A DNA stretch of 9,247 nt from an uncultured bacterium (GTDB lineage: Bacteria > Patescibacteriota > Gracilibacteria > Absconditabacterales > Absconditicoccaceae). Numbering within the stretch: position 1 is the first letter of the stretch; every line of letters starts with the position of its first letter. Below, piece after piece: positions 1 through 7,466 of the stretch. The position numbers were made by a program, and so were the translations under genes. The notes below the pieces were generated by a model. It ran no database searches. It had not been told where the DNA came from and saw nothing but the letters and a program-made list of their open reading frames with translations. The DNA lies in contig CAJZIX010000022.1 in NCBI GenBank assembly GCA_916049765.1, positions 1 through 9,247 on the forward strand, read 5' to 3'.

Positions 1-578
1 TCGGCGAGGTGTGTGAGAAGATTACAGATGGAACGCATCAAACTCCAACATATTTTGATAATTGATTTGTTTTTTTATCTTCAAAAAATGTAACTTCAGG
101 AAAAATTGATTGGGATAATATAAAGTACATAGATGAAAAACAACATATAGAAATGCAGAAAAGAATTGCCCCAAAAAAATGAGATATTTTGTTAGCAAAG
201 AACTGAACAACTGGAATTGCTGCGATCGTTGATAGAGATATTATTTTTGATATTTATGTAAGTTTAGCATTGCTTAGACCTCAAAAAAATATCATTGATA
301 ATAAATATCTTTTGTATTTTGTAAATTCTCCCTCTGCGAAACAGCAATTTAATAAGAGGATAAAATGAGTAGGAGTCCCAAATTTACATTTGAAAGAAAT
401 TAAGGATGTAGAACTTCCTCTACCTGACTTAGAAACACAATCCCAAATCGTTGCTCATCTGGATCAAGTCCATCAACAGATCACTATGCTCAAAACTCAA
501 GTAAATAGCCAAATCGAGCACTGCGATGAGCTCTGGCAGAGTAGTCTAGAAAAAGTCCTCACTCAAGGAGTGGAATAG
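1..578 (+). CDS. hsdS: Type I restriction-modification specificity subunit HsdS, 3' part (5' end outside window)
   Basis: HsdS is the DNA-recognition subunit of a type I restriction-modification complex; it binds HsdM and HsdR and chooses the target sequence. Reading TGA as Gly, the frame starting at base 3 is open for 191 residues and ends at TAG 576-578. The visible part holds one target-recognition domain: it opens with GEVCEKITDGTHQTP, the usual TRD start, and has K-N-G-T-G, then GVGVPNLHLKEIKDVELPLP, the classic end of a TRD. A helical conserved region (about residues 140-185, rich in Gln, Leu and Glu) follows and closes the protein. Four in-frame TGA codons (63, 180, 204, 366) all fall where HsdS proteins tolerate or prefer Gly. 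A full HsdS has two TRDs, so roughly the first half should lie upstream. The identity is secure; the target sequence cannot be predicted. The partner hsdM lies 1.4 kb downstream, separated by a toxin-antitoxin pair. Confidence 0.9.
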
Positions 579-610
579 AATCTAAAGTCAGATTTTTCTT
601 CTCTTTCTCC

Positions 611-638
611 TTGAAAAAGTTGGAGTTATCGTTATAAA
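611..638 (+). promoter_or_regulatory. Putative sigma70-type promoter of the AbiE toxin-antitoxin pair
   Basis: A -35-like TTGAAA (611-616) and a -10-like TATAAA (633-638) are separated by 16 bp; each box matches the consensus at five of six positions. Transcription would start near 645, leaving a leader of about 25 bases before the ATG at 671. The site lies in the 92-bp gap after hsdS. This suggests the toxin-antitoxin pair is transcribed independently of the restriction genes. It is called from box similarity only. Confidence 0.45.
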
Positions 639-659
639 GTATTCGTTTTCAAATACTTT
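636..659 (+). promoter_or_regulatory. Candidate AbiEi operator: perfect 8-bp inverted repeat over the -10/start region
   Basis: AAAGTATT (636-643) and AATACTTT (652-659) form a perfect inverted repeat around an 8-bp centre. It overlaps the end of the -10 box and lies 11 bp before the antitoxin ATG. AbiEi antitoxins are known to repress their own promoter by binding inverted repeats there, so position and symmetry fit an autoregulatory operator. Binding is inferred. A stem in the RNA leader is the alternative. Confidence 0.45.
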
Positions 660-670
660 CTGTGCACAAA

Positions 671-1234
671 ATGAAACAACTAACAAAACTTATGATGACC
701 AAGCAAACGGTCTTTAATATAGAGGAGCTTACTAGCTATCTTCAAATCCCTACATCAGCAGGCTTGAAAAGTTTTTTGCAAAGAGCGAAACAGTCAAAAG
801 CTTTGCTTAATCCGATCAAAGGAATTTGGACTTTCCCGGTATATGATCCTTTTGAGTTCTCATGCAAACTCAATCCTGATGCTTATATTTCTTGTGAAAC
901 GGTACTTTTTAGAGAAGGTATTTTCTTTCAGTTTTATGGGAATACTGTCAGCTCAGTTACCTTCAAATCAAGGAGTTACGATATTGGTGGTCAGCATTTT
1001 ATCTATTATCGTATTCAGCCAAAGATTGCTCAAAATCTGATCGGAATAAGAGATTATGATCGTTATCGTATGGCAACTCCTGAGAGAGCTTTGTGTGATT
1101 ATATCTACCTTCATCCCAAGGCGAGTATTGATGCTCCAGAGTTGATCAATCAGAGAAGAATAGAAAAACTCTATCCATTCTATCCTAAAAAAACGGTTTT
1201 AAGAATTAAACAGCTTCTCAATGCTCAATCATAA
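671..1234 (+). CDS. abiEi: AbiEi-family antitoxin / transcriptional regulator of a type IV toxin-antitoxin system
   Basis: This is the antitoxin of an AbiE-type system: a small protein with an N-terminal winged-helix DNA-binding domain that represses its own operon and a C-terminal domain that counters the toxin. The 187-residue product shows a helical N-terminus (about residues 1-60, ending LLNPIKGIWTFPVYDPFEF). An AbiEi core follows, with SCETVLFREGIFFQ, then the family hallmark YRMATPERALCDYIYL near residue 135. The helical end (PFYPKKTVLRIKQLLNAQS) is also typical. I chose ATG 671; an in-frame GTG at 662 would add three residues. There is no clear ribosome-binding site. Its end overlaps the toxin start by 14 bp, so the two are probably translationally coupled. 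All seven glycines use GGN and none uses TGA, unlike the flanking hsd genes, which hints at later arrival by transfer, though the number is small. Confidence 0.82.
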   Translation: MKQLTKLMMTKQTVFNIEELTSYLQIPTSAGLKSFLQRAKQSKALLNPIKGIWTFPVYDPFEFSCKLNPDAYISCETVLFREGIFFQFYGNTVSSVTFKSRSYDIGGQHFIYYRIQPKIAQNLIGIRDYDRYRMATPERALCDYIYLHPKASIDAPELINQRRIEKLYPFYPKKTVLRIKQLLNAQS

Positions 1235-1910
1235 TAAGCACAAAGAATTTATGTTCAAAATTCTTATTCGTATTTTTCAAAGTCCGCTTAAGGATGTACT
1301 TGCTTTCAAAGGAGGAACGCTGGCTTTCCTTTGCTATGGTTTACCGAGATTCTCTACAGATATTGATTTAGATTTACTAGATTATAGTAAGGAGTCAGAT
1401 CTATTAGAGATAATGCAGGATATTTTGGAAGATATTGGAGAAATTAAGAATATGACTTTAGGAAAGGAGCTTCATCGTTGGATTTTTCGCTATGATCCAT
1501 CGGCTATGAATATCAAAGTAGAGGTCAATAAAAGACCGCTTGATGGCAATACTTATGAGCGAAAAACCCTTGAGAATACTCAAGTATATTGTATGAGTCA
1601 GTCTTCTATGGTAGCAAATAAGATAGTTGCTCTTTATGAGAGAGCGTATCCTAGAGATCTCTTTGATGTATATTATTTCCTTGCTCATGATTTCCCTTGT
1701 GATAATGCAGTGATTGAGCTTAGGTCAGGGAAGTCTCTACATGAGCTTATCTGAGAGCTTCAAGAGATTATCCAAAGGTATTTCCTTCCCAATACCGTAC
1801 TTACAGGGCTAGGAGAACTGCTCACTGATACTCAAAAACTCCGAGTAAAAAAGCATCTTGTCACTGAAACCGTAGCACTTCTCGATCAATATCTTCAAAA
1901 AAATAAATAA
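1221..1910 (+). CDS. abiEii: AbiEii-family nucleotidyltransferase toxin
   Basis: This is the toxin partner of the upstream AbiEi protein, a DUF1814-type nucleotidyltransferase that transfers nucleotides to an RNA target and causes reversible growth arrest. In the 229-residue product, motif I is FKGGTLAFLCYGLPRFSTDI with the metal-binding Asp pair at D47 and D49. A following I-K-V-E-V strand (about residues 98-102) fits the third acidic motif. The C-terminal signature is KIVALYERAYPRDLFDVYYF (K134, R145, D146). One TGA (1752-1754, residue 178) must be read through; the remaining 52 residues form a helical tail ending at TAA 1908-1910. It is somewhat shorter than many AbiEii proteins, but all recognisable active-site motifs are present. 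ATG 1221 overlaps abiEi; ATG 1251 (residue 11) is an alternative start. Neither has a clear Shine-Dalgarno sequence. Confidence 0.82.
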
Positions 1911-1942
1911 AAATCTGATTTTATTTTTTGTTTAATCTTAGT

Positions 1943-3388
1943 ATGCAAGCACAAATCAATCGTATTACCGATATCCTTCGTCGTGATGATGGAATCTCTG
2001 GTGCAATGCACTATACCGAGCAAATTAGTTGGATTCTTTTTCTTAAGTTTCTTGATGACTATGAATCAGCCCATGTATTAGAAAGTATGCTCAATGGTAA
2101 GGAATATACCAGATTACTCGCACCTGCTTATCAGCGATCCTCTCGAGCGGCTCCCAAAAAAGATGGAAAATTAGATCATACGAAGGCTCTTGTTTGAGAT
2201 GATCTCAAGGATTTTGTCAATACTCAACTTTTCCCTTATCTCAAGTCTTTTCGTAGTGTGGATAATAATTATCATAGCATGAAGTACAAGATCGGAGAGA
2301 TTTTCTATTTTCTAGAAAATAGAATAGAAAACTGAAATACAATCAGGGAGGTTATTGATATTATTGATGAAATGAATTTCCAATCGCAGTCAGATTTATT
2401 TGAACTTTCTAAAATTTATGAAGACCTCTTGCAAGGGATGGGGAATGATGGAGGAAATAGTGGAGAGTACTATACTCCAAGAGCGGTGATTAAGGCGATG
2501 GTAGAGTGTCTTGACCCAAAGATTTGAGAAACAATCTATGATGGTGCGACAGGTTCTTGTGGTTTTCTGATAGAAGCCTATCAATATCTCAGACCTCAAG
2601 CTAATACTACTGAGCAGCTTACTTGGCTCAATCATCAAGCCTTATGGGGAAATGAAAAGACGCCGATTGCCTATATTATGGGAGTAATGAATATGATTCT
2701 CCATGGTATTGAAAATCCTAATATTAACAAGAAAAATACTCTTGTAGACAATATTAGGGATTTTGAAGAAAAGGATGCTTATCATATCATCCTTGCAAAT
2801 CCTCCCTTTTGATGAAAAGAAAAAGATGCCATCCAGTCCAATTTCCCTATCAAGACCAATGCAACAGAGATGCTTTTTCTCCAACATTTTATGAAAAGAT
2901 TAAAAACCTGAGGAAGGTCTGCGATCATTGTCCCAGAGTGAGTTTTGTTTAATACTTCCAATGCTTTTCAGGAAGTCAAAAAGCAGTTACTCTCAGATTT
3001 TAATTTGCATTCTATAGTTTCTTTGCCTGCTGGGATTTTCTTACCATATAGTGGAGTTAAGACCAATATTATCTTCTTTGACAAGACTAAAGCTACCGAT
3101 CAGATTCGATATTATGAAATTGATCTTGGTCGTAAATTAACGAAGAATAAGCCAATCACTTTTGAAGAGCTTCAAGGCATGATTTCGGCTTTCAAAGAAA
3201 GAGAAGTCTGACCTCATTCTTGGATTGTGCCATATTGAGAGATCAAAGACTATGATCTTTCTGCTAAAAATCCTGCAAACATCAAAGAAATTATCCATAG
3301 AGCTCCAAATGAAATTATGGAAGATATTATTAGGAAAAATGAAATAATTTTTGCGGGAACTAGTCAGCTTCGCACTTTGATTAAATAA
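1943..3388 (+). CDS. hsdM: Type I restriction-modification methyltransferase subunit HsdM
   Basis: HsdM is the SAM-dependent N6-adenine methyltransferase subunit of a type I system and works as a complex with HsdS. The 481-residue product has the usual length. The N-terminal HsdM domain (about residues 1-150) contains RDDGISGAMHYTEQISWILF. Then come SGEYYTPRAVIKAMVE, the SAM-binding motif I (IYDGATGSCGFL, residues 198-209) and catalytic motif IV NPPFGG (286-291). The later GRSAIIVPEGVLFN and LPAGIF..YSGVKTNIIFF blocks match HsdM proteins such as EcoKI. Nine in-frame TGA codons (2195, 2333, 2525, 2810, 2813, 2909, 2939, 3209, 3236) are needed for the reading; two sit back to back in motif IV. 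ATG 1943 is preferred over an in-frame TTG at 1928. Motif I departs from the common DPACG(T/S)GGFL. No hsdR follows. Confidence 0.95.
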
Positions 3389-3456
3389 TATTTCCCTCTT
3401 GCTTTCTTTTCGCTGATAACTACACTGAAATTAGATTTATTTCTCATTTTTACCTT

Positions 3457-3738
3457 ATGCTGACCAAAAGACAACTTTTCCTTATTCTCCTTGCGGTACT
3501 TTCCGTTTTGATCGCTGCAGGAACGCTTTTCTATATGAGGAAGATTGAACAACAACTTCGTGAACCAATGCCAGGAATGATCTATCAGCCAGAAGCTAAT
3601 TCTCAAACAGAAAATTCAGCATCTCAGCAGGATGCTAATCCGCTTCAGCAGGATTTTGATACCTTGCTCTCTGGAGAATCTCTTTCTGATATGTATGAAG
3701 GAGTAGAGGAGTATGGTTTTACTGGTTCTCAAAACTAG
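3457..3738 (+). CDS. Small single-pass membrane protein of unknown function
   Basis: The 93-residue product starts MLTKRQ and has one strong hydrophobic segment (about residues 7-27). An Arg-Lys follows, then a polar, acidic, Gln- and Ser-rich tail with no recognisable domain. With a short positive N-terminus, the segment is most likely an uncleaved signal anchor with the tail outside, although the MRKIEQQ after it could place charge on the inner side instead. The gene ends at TAG 3736-3738, three bases before the SufD-like gene, so the two are almost certainly co-transcribed. It has no TGA codons and six glycines, all GGN. I do not recognise a family. That it is a real gene is supported by the open frame, the coherent membrane architecture and the tight spacing. 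Confidence 0.6.
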   Translation: MLTKRQLFLILLAVLSVLIAAGTLFYMRKIEQQLREPMPGMIYQPEANSQTENSASQQDANPLQQDFDTLLSGESLSDMYEGVEEYGFTGSQN

Positions 3739-3741
3739 CAG

Positions 3742-4380
3742 ATGATAACCAAAAATCCGAAATCTGATCTTATCCTCCAAGAACAGTCAGTTTTTGAGCT
3801 TTGGGAAAAAAGCTCTGCAGAGAAAAGAATTATGCTCAAAAATTCAGTTCCTCTTAGATATTCAGCTCTTGTTTATGCAAGTGAGCTGGATTTTTCTTTG
3901 GAAACCGCTCAAGAGGGGAGTGTCCTAGATATGATGTTCCTCTGTCCGGTGATGGACGAAAAACCGCTTCACATTAATCTTCATCTTGACCTAAAGCATC
4001 ATCATTGTAAGATTGCGCTTCATCTGGTTGCTTTGGTGCAGACAAATGCTAAAACGGCCTTGAATGCGACGATTATGATGGAACCGCATATTCAGGATAC
4101 TTCTGCTCATCTTTTAGAAGAAACTGTTATTTTATCTCCTAAAGTTCAGCTAAAGAGTTTGCCAATTTTAGATATTCATGCTAAAAATATTCAGGCCTCT
4201 CATGGAGCGAAAATCTATCGTTTAGATGAGGAAAAACTTTTTTATCTCGAATCGAAAGGGCTTTCCTTTAAACAGGCTCAACAGCTTTTGCTTTCCTCTT
4301 ATGTTGAAAAGCTTTTTGTTGATCTTGAGCTGGAAGAGGAGGAAAAACAGGCTCTGATTTCAGATTTTTTTACTTTTTAA
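3742..4380 (+). CDS. Short SufD/SufB-like protein (Fe-S cluster assembly scaffold core)
   Basis: SufB and SufD form, with the ATPase SufC, the scaffold on which Fe-S clusters are built in the SUF pathway. The last two thirds of this 212-residue product look like the SufBD right-handed beta-helix core and its helical end: repeated short strands (about residues 75-135), then LSPKVQLKSLPILDIHAKNI, the hallmark S-H-G-A (153-156, with H154 at the place of the conserved SufD His), then IYRLDEEKLFYLESKGLS and a closing helix with QAQQLLL. A typical SufD or SufB is about 400 residues or more, so roughly the N-terminal half is missing here, yet there is a clean ATG and an intact frame. No sufB, sufC or sufS is next to it. 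It may be a minimal SufD, a diverged paralogue, or a reduced protein with another role. Confidence 0.72.
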   Translation: MITKNPKSDLILQEQSVFELWEKSSAEKRIMLKNSVPLRYSALVYASELDFSLETAQEGSVLDMMFLCPVMDEKPLHINLHLDLKHHHCKIALHLVALVQTNAKTALNATIMMEPHIQDTSAHLLEETVILSPKVQLKSLPILDIHAKNIQASHGAKIYRLDEEKLFYLESKGLSFKQAQQLLLSSYVEKLFVDLELEEEEKQALISDFFTF

Positions 4381-4391
4381 GAAGTGATGGT

Positions 4392-4796
4392 ATGAAGAAG
4401 TATTTTGATTTAGTGCTTGATCTTTTGGAATTAGAAGAAAAAGCTGAACTTTTGGAACTTGCAGAGCGCCTTTCTGAAGCTTCTGAAAGGGGAGAAAAGG
4501 TAGTGATAGCTCATCGCTATGCTTTTTTGCTCAATGCGTGGTTGAAACTTTGTTCAGGAGAGATTGAACCTGAGGAATTTGTGCTGATTGGTGATGTAGA
4601 TTCAGCTTTTCCTTTACTTCAAGAGGGACAAGAAACGAGTAAAGAATTTATTGAAAAATTAAAAACCTGATTTATCCCTGATGAAGAGCTAATTATCATA
4701 GATGAGCGTGTTTGGAAACTTTTTCTCACTCCAGAGGAAAAAGTTACTCTAGAGAAAACTTTCGCATCCCATAAAAAAGTGCTTATTGCAAAATAA
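4392..4796 (+). CDS. Acidic protein of unknown function, third gene of the SufD-like cluster
   Basis: The 134-residue product is rich in Glu and Leu. It has a helical N-terminal half (about residues 1-60, MKKYFDLVLDLLELEEKAEL onward) and a second half with short hydrophobic strands (FVLIGDVDSAFPLL, ELIIIDERVWKLF, KKVLIAK). No membrane segment, signal peptide or known motif is visible. One TGA at 4668-4670 (residue 93, LKT-G-FIPDEE) is read as Gly; stopping there would give 92 residues and leave the following in-frame coding-like stretch unexplained. It starts 11 bases after the SufD-like gene and ends at TAA 4794-4796, so it probably belongs to the same transcript as the two genes before it. 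I do not recognise it and cannot assign a function. Confidence 0.6.
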
Positions 4797-4870
4797 GACT
4801 TGAACCTTTAGGATAAATCGATATACCAAGGTAGTTCTTCAGATTTTATTTTCTTAAATCTATTTCACAG

Positions 4871-5482
4871 ATGGTAAACAAAAAGCTTCAGCACTTCCAA
4901 AAACTCGCACAAAAGCATGTTTATAAGTTTACAAACTATACCAAAAATCAGAAAGTTTTTACTCTTTTTCTGCTTATTTTTGCGTTTGTGTTAGTATGTT
5001 TCCCTTTGGTAAAGATTAAAGGATTGACCGATAATGAATCTACAAAGACGATTTGGTTTTTGGGAACTACGTATTTTAAGTCAATGGTTATTGTTTTTTC
5101 AAGTATGCTTTTCCTCCTTGGGTGGAATATGAATACACGTTTTAAGGGATTTATTGTGAATTTTCTTGGGTTTAGAGAGAGCGAGCCAATGCTTAATTTT
5201 GCCTTTCTCTGGATCATCGCAAGTGCTTTCATGGGAATAACTGATACCTTGGGAATGCTTAATGATATTACTGAAAGAATTTCTCTTGCTTGGTGAGGAA
5301 AGTTTATGCTTATTTTGCTCCTTGTTGGTTTGATTCTTAGTTTTATTGAGGTTTGGAAAGGGGCGAATAAAAACTCTCAAAAGACTAAAATTCTGAATAT
5401 TGTTGATGAAGATGCTCCTAAAAAGGTTGAAAATAAAAGAGCGGTTCAGCATTTATTCGAGGATGAAGATTTGGAAGGATAG
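4871..5482 (+). CDS. Four-helix membrane protein of unknown function
   Basis: The 203-residue product has a basic, polar N-terminus (about residues 1-28). Four hydrophobic segments follow: about 30-49 (FTLFLLIFAFVLVCFPLV), 70-85, 107-129 (LNFAFLWIIASAFMGITDTL) and 145-162 (FMLILLLVGLILSFIEVW). A charged tail of about 40 residues ends at TAG 5480-5482. The segment between helices 1 and 2 has a polar loop with Asp, Asn and Glu. One TGA (5294-5296, residue 142) lies just before the last helix; read as stop, it would remove that helix and the tail. No catalytic or transport signature is visible. It is separated from its neighbours by gaps of about 75 and 64 bases, so it may be transcribed alone. 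It is a real gene by architecture; its role is unknown. Confidence 0.68.
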
Positions 5483-5511
5483 TTTAACAGAGATTTATTT
5501 CAGAGAGGAGC

Positions 5512-5529
5512 AGAGAAGGCTTCTCTTTT
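5512..5529 (+). terminator. Possible weak intrinsic terminator after the four-helix membrane protein gene
   Basis: AGAGAA (5512-5517), GGC loop, TTCTCT (5521-5526), then TTT. The stem is only six base pairs and the T run is short, so this is tentative. It lies 30 bases after the membrane protein stop and 18 bases before the DHH gene start. Confidence 0.28.
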
Positions 5530-5546
5530 AGTTTCTGATCCATAAG

Positions 5547-6557
5547 ATGAGGGATACTATACAGCAAAGTTTAGAAAAAGCCCAGAAGATAGCGCTTTTT
5601 GGTCATGAACATATTGATGGAGATGCTCTGGGATCTATTCTTGGGCTTGGAAAACTCCTGGAGAAACAAGGCAAACAGGTTTCTTATTTTACGCCCCATC
5701 AGCCAAGCCGTGTTTTTGATTTTTTGCAACTGGGAGAGAAAGTTCAGTATCAATTTGACTATGGGGAGTATGATTTGCTCGTTTTTTTAGATTTTAATCA
5801 GTATCAGAGAATCTGACTTTTTACTTTTGGAAAAGATGAGTATTTTGATTTGCATCAGAAAGTTATCATTGATCATCATAAACCTGAGTCAGAACCTGCA
5901 AATACTTTGATTTATCGTGACGTAGAAGCAATTAGTACCTGTGGAATTCTTTATGAATTGACTAAAGAGCGGCGACCTGATTTGCTAGATGAGGAGATTG
6001 CAACCTACTTTTATATGGGGCTCTCTACTGACAGTGGAAATTTTCGTTATGATGAGTGAGAACAGTCGGTCAGAGCTTTTACTATTGCTGCAGAATTGCT
6101 TCGTCTTTGAGCTAAGAAAAAGCTTATTATTGATGAAATTTTTCGTAATAAAACTTACCGTTCAGTACAGTTTATGCAGCTCCTTCTCTCTAGAATGCAA
6201 AAGATAAAACTTACAAAGAAATGACAAGAAGAAGTTCAAGTTTTTAATTTAATTTATTCTTTTTATGAAGATACGGAATTAGAACAATTTTGAATTGATC
6301 ATGATGAAGCAGATTATGGACTGTATATTATGCAAGATATTAGAAATAATCAGCTTGTTCTCTTATTAAAAAAGGTTGGCATTTTTCTTAAAGGTTCACT
6401 GAGAGGAAGGGGGGATATTGATTGTGCAGCTTTAGCTAATTTTCTTGGAGGTTGAGGTCATCATAATGCAGCTGGGTTTAAAATTCAAGGCTCTGGTTAT
6501 CTTGAAAAGGATATCCAAGATGTTCTTTCTCAGATTTCTAATTTTTTTAATGTCTAG
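5547..6557 (+). CDS. DHH/DHHA1 phosphoesterase, NrnA type (oligoribonuclease / pAp phosphatase-like)
   Basis: This belongs to the NrnA-type DHH family, Mn-dependent enzymes that degrade short RNA oligonucleotides, dephosphorylate pAp or cleave cyclic-dinucleotide products. The 336-residue length is normal. DHH motifs appear in order: motif I FGHEHIDGDALGS (H20, H22, D24, D26), motif II Asp in FLDFNQ (D82), motif III DHH (109-111) and motif IV STDSGNFRY (D162). The C-terminal DHHA1 domain carries LGGGGHHNAAGFK around residue 303, the substrate-binding Gly-rich loop. Six in-frame TGA codons (5814, 6057, 6108, 6222, 6291, 6453) are needed; the last supplies a glycine inside that loop. It ends at TAG 6555-6557. 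All metal ligands I expect are present, so it should be active. Which of the family substrates it prefers cannot be read from the sequence. Confidence 0.9.
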
Positions 6558-6596
6558 CTTAGCAGTGGTGAATACTTCTCTGAAAATCATTCTTAC

Positions 6597-6624
6597 TTGC
6601 AACTTTACTCTGATTCTTTATAGT
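6597..6624 (+). promoter_or_regulatory. Possible promoter of the WecG/TagA-like gene
   Basis: TTGCAA (6597-6602) and TATAGT (6619-6624) are separated by 16 bp in the 96-bp gap before the glycosyltransferase. The -10 matches five of six and the -35 four of six consensus bases. Transcription would begin near 6631, about 23 bases before the ATG. Confidence 0.35.
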
Positions 6625-6653
6625 AGAGCTGTTTTTTTAGTTCTTTTGAGAAT

Positions 6654-7457
6654 ATGAAATCGCTTTTAACTAAGCTTTTTGATAAGTCTGCTCTAGAGGC
6701 TGTTGATGAAATTCTTTCAAAGTATCATCAAGAATCATTTGCTGTAGTAAATTTTATCTACTTTTCTAATATTGTTGCTCAAAGGCTTTTTGAGGATAAA
6801 GATAAAACAGAGAAGGAAAAGGAATATAAAAAAATTCTTTTGAAATCTGATTTTTTGCTTCCAGATGGAATTGCGCTTCAGCTTTTTTATTTTTTAGCCA
6901 AGATTCTTCGTCGTATTGAAGCTTCTCATGCTTGGCTTGCTAATCTTAATGGAACCGATTTTGTGCCTTATTTTCTCTCTGAATCCAAGAAAAGATACGG
7001 AAATCAAAAACTTTGCCTTTTACTTTATGGAACAAAACCTGAATTTCTTAGTAAAGCAGAGGAAAAATTAAAATTTCAGGGATATAATGTGATTTATACT
7101 CAGGATGGGTATTCTGAATTTGATTGGGAGACTGCTTCTCAAGCTTTAAGTGAATATCAGGATACGATTAATATTTTGCTTGTTGCGAGATCAACCCCAA
7201 AGATTCCACTTCAAGAGCTTTGGACGAGTAGAAATTATCAGAAAATTCAGCAACATCAGCTCCTTGTCTTTAACACTTGAGGGCTCCTCGATTTTATTGC
7301 TTGAGTCCAGAAAAGAGCCCCAAAGTTTTGGAGAATGATTAAAATGGAACGATTCCATAGGCTTTGTACGGATCCAAAGAGAAATTTCAAAAAGGTTATG
7401 AATTCGTTACAAATTATACCTTATATTTTCAAATATCTGATTTTGAGAAAAGAGTAA
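6654..7457 (+). CDS. WecG/TagA/CpsF-family glycosyltransferase
   Basis: Members of this family (GT26) transfer N-acetylmannosamine or N-acetylmannosaminuronic acid to an undecaprenyl-linked sugar during synthesis of wall teichoic acid, enterobacterial common antigen or capsule, acting at the inner face of the membrane. In the 267-residue product the family blocks are visible in order: AVVNFIYFSN (N33), the catalytic-region S-D-F-L-L-P-D-G (D71), NLNGTDFVPYF, CLLLYGTKPE, GYNVIYTQDGY, a diverged ILLVARSTPKIPLQELW, and the C-terminal NTGGLLDFIAGVQKRAPKFW followed by RLCTDPKR. The C-terminal block exists only if the TGA codons at 7278 and 7302 (residues 209 and 217) are Gly. The length is usual. 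The region normally read as G-x-P-K-Q-E is altered and expanded, so the exact acceptor is uncertain. It ends at TAA 7455-7457, nine bases from the end of the convergent lipase-like gene. Confidence 0.85.
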
Positions 7458-7466
7458 ATCCAGATT

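Noticed and set aside
662..670. GTG 662 as start of abiEi
   Set aside because: ATG 671 is nine bases downstream in frame and is the commoner start codon; the difference is only three residues and cannot be settled here.
1928..1942. TTG 1928 as start of hsdM
   Set aside because: ATG 1943 starts MQAQINRITDIL, the usual HsdM N-terminus; the extra five residues have no support.
4841..4861. AGATTT...AAATCT inverted repeat before the four-helix membrane gene as an operator or terminator
   Set aside because: It is only six A/T-dominated pairs with no G/C core and no T-tract; such pairs are expected by chance in this sequence.
4948..5452. Open frames on the - strand opposite the four-helix membrane gene
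   Set aside because: They are antisense shadows of an AT-rich coding region; the products are basic and low in complexity, and the + strand product has coherent membrane helices.
1..6557. hsdS, hsdM and the DHH gene as pseudogenes full of stop codons
   Set aside because: All interruptions are TGA only, never TAA or TAG, and the frame and family motifs continue without shift across every one.
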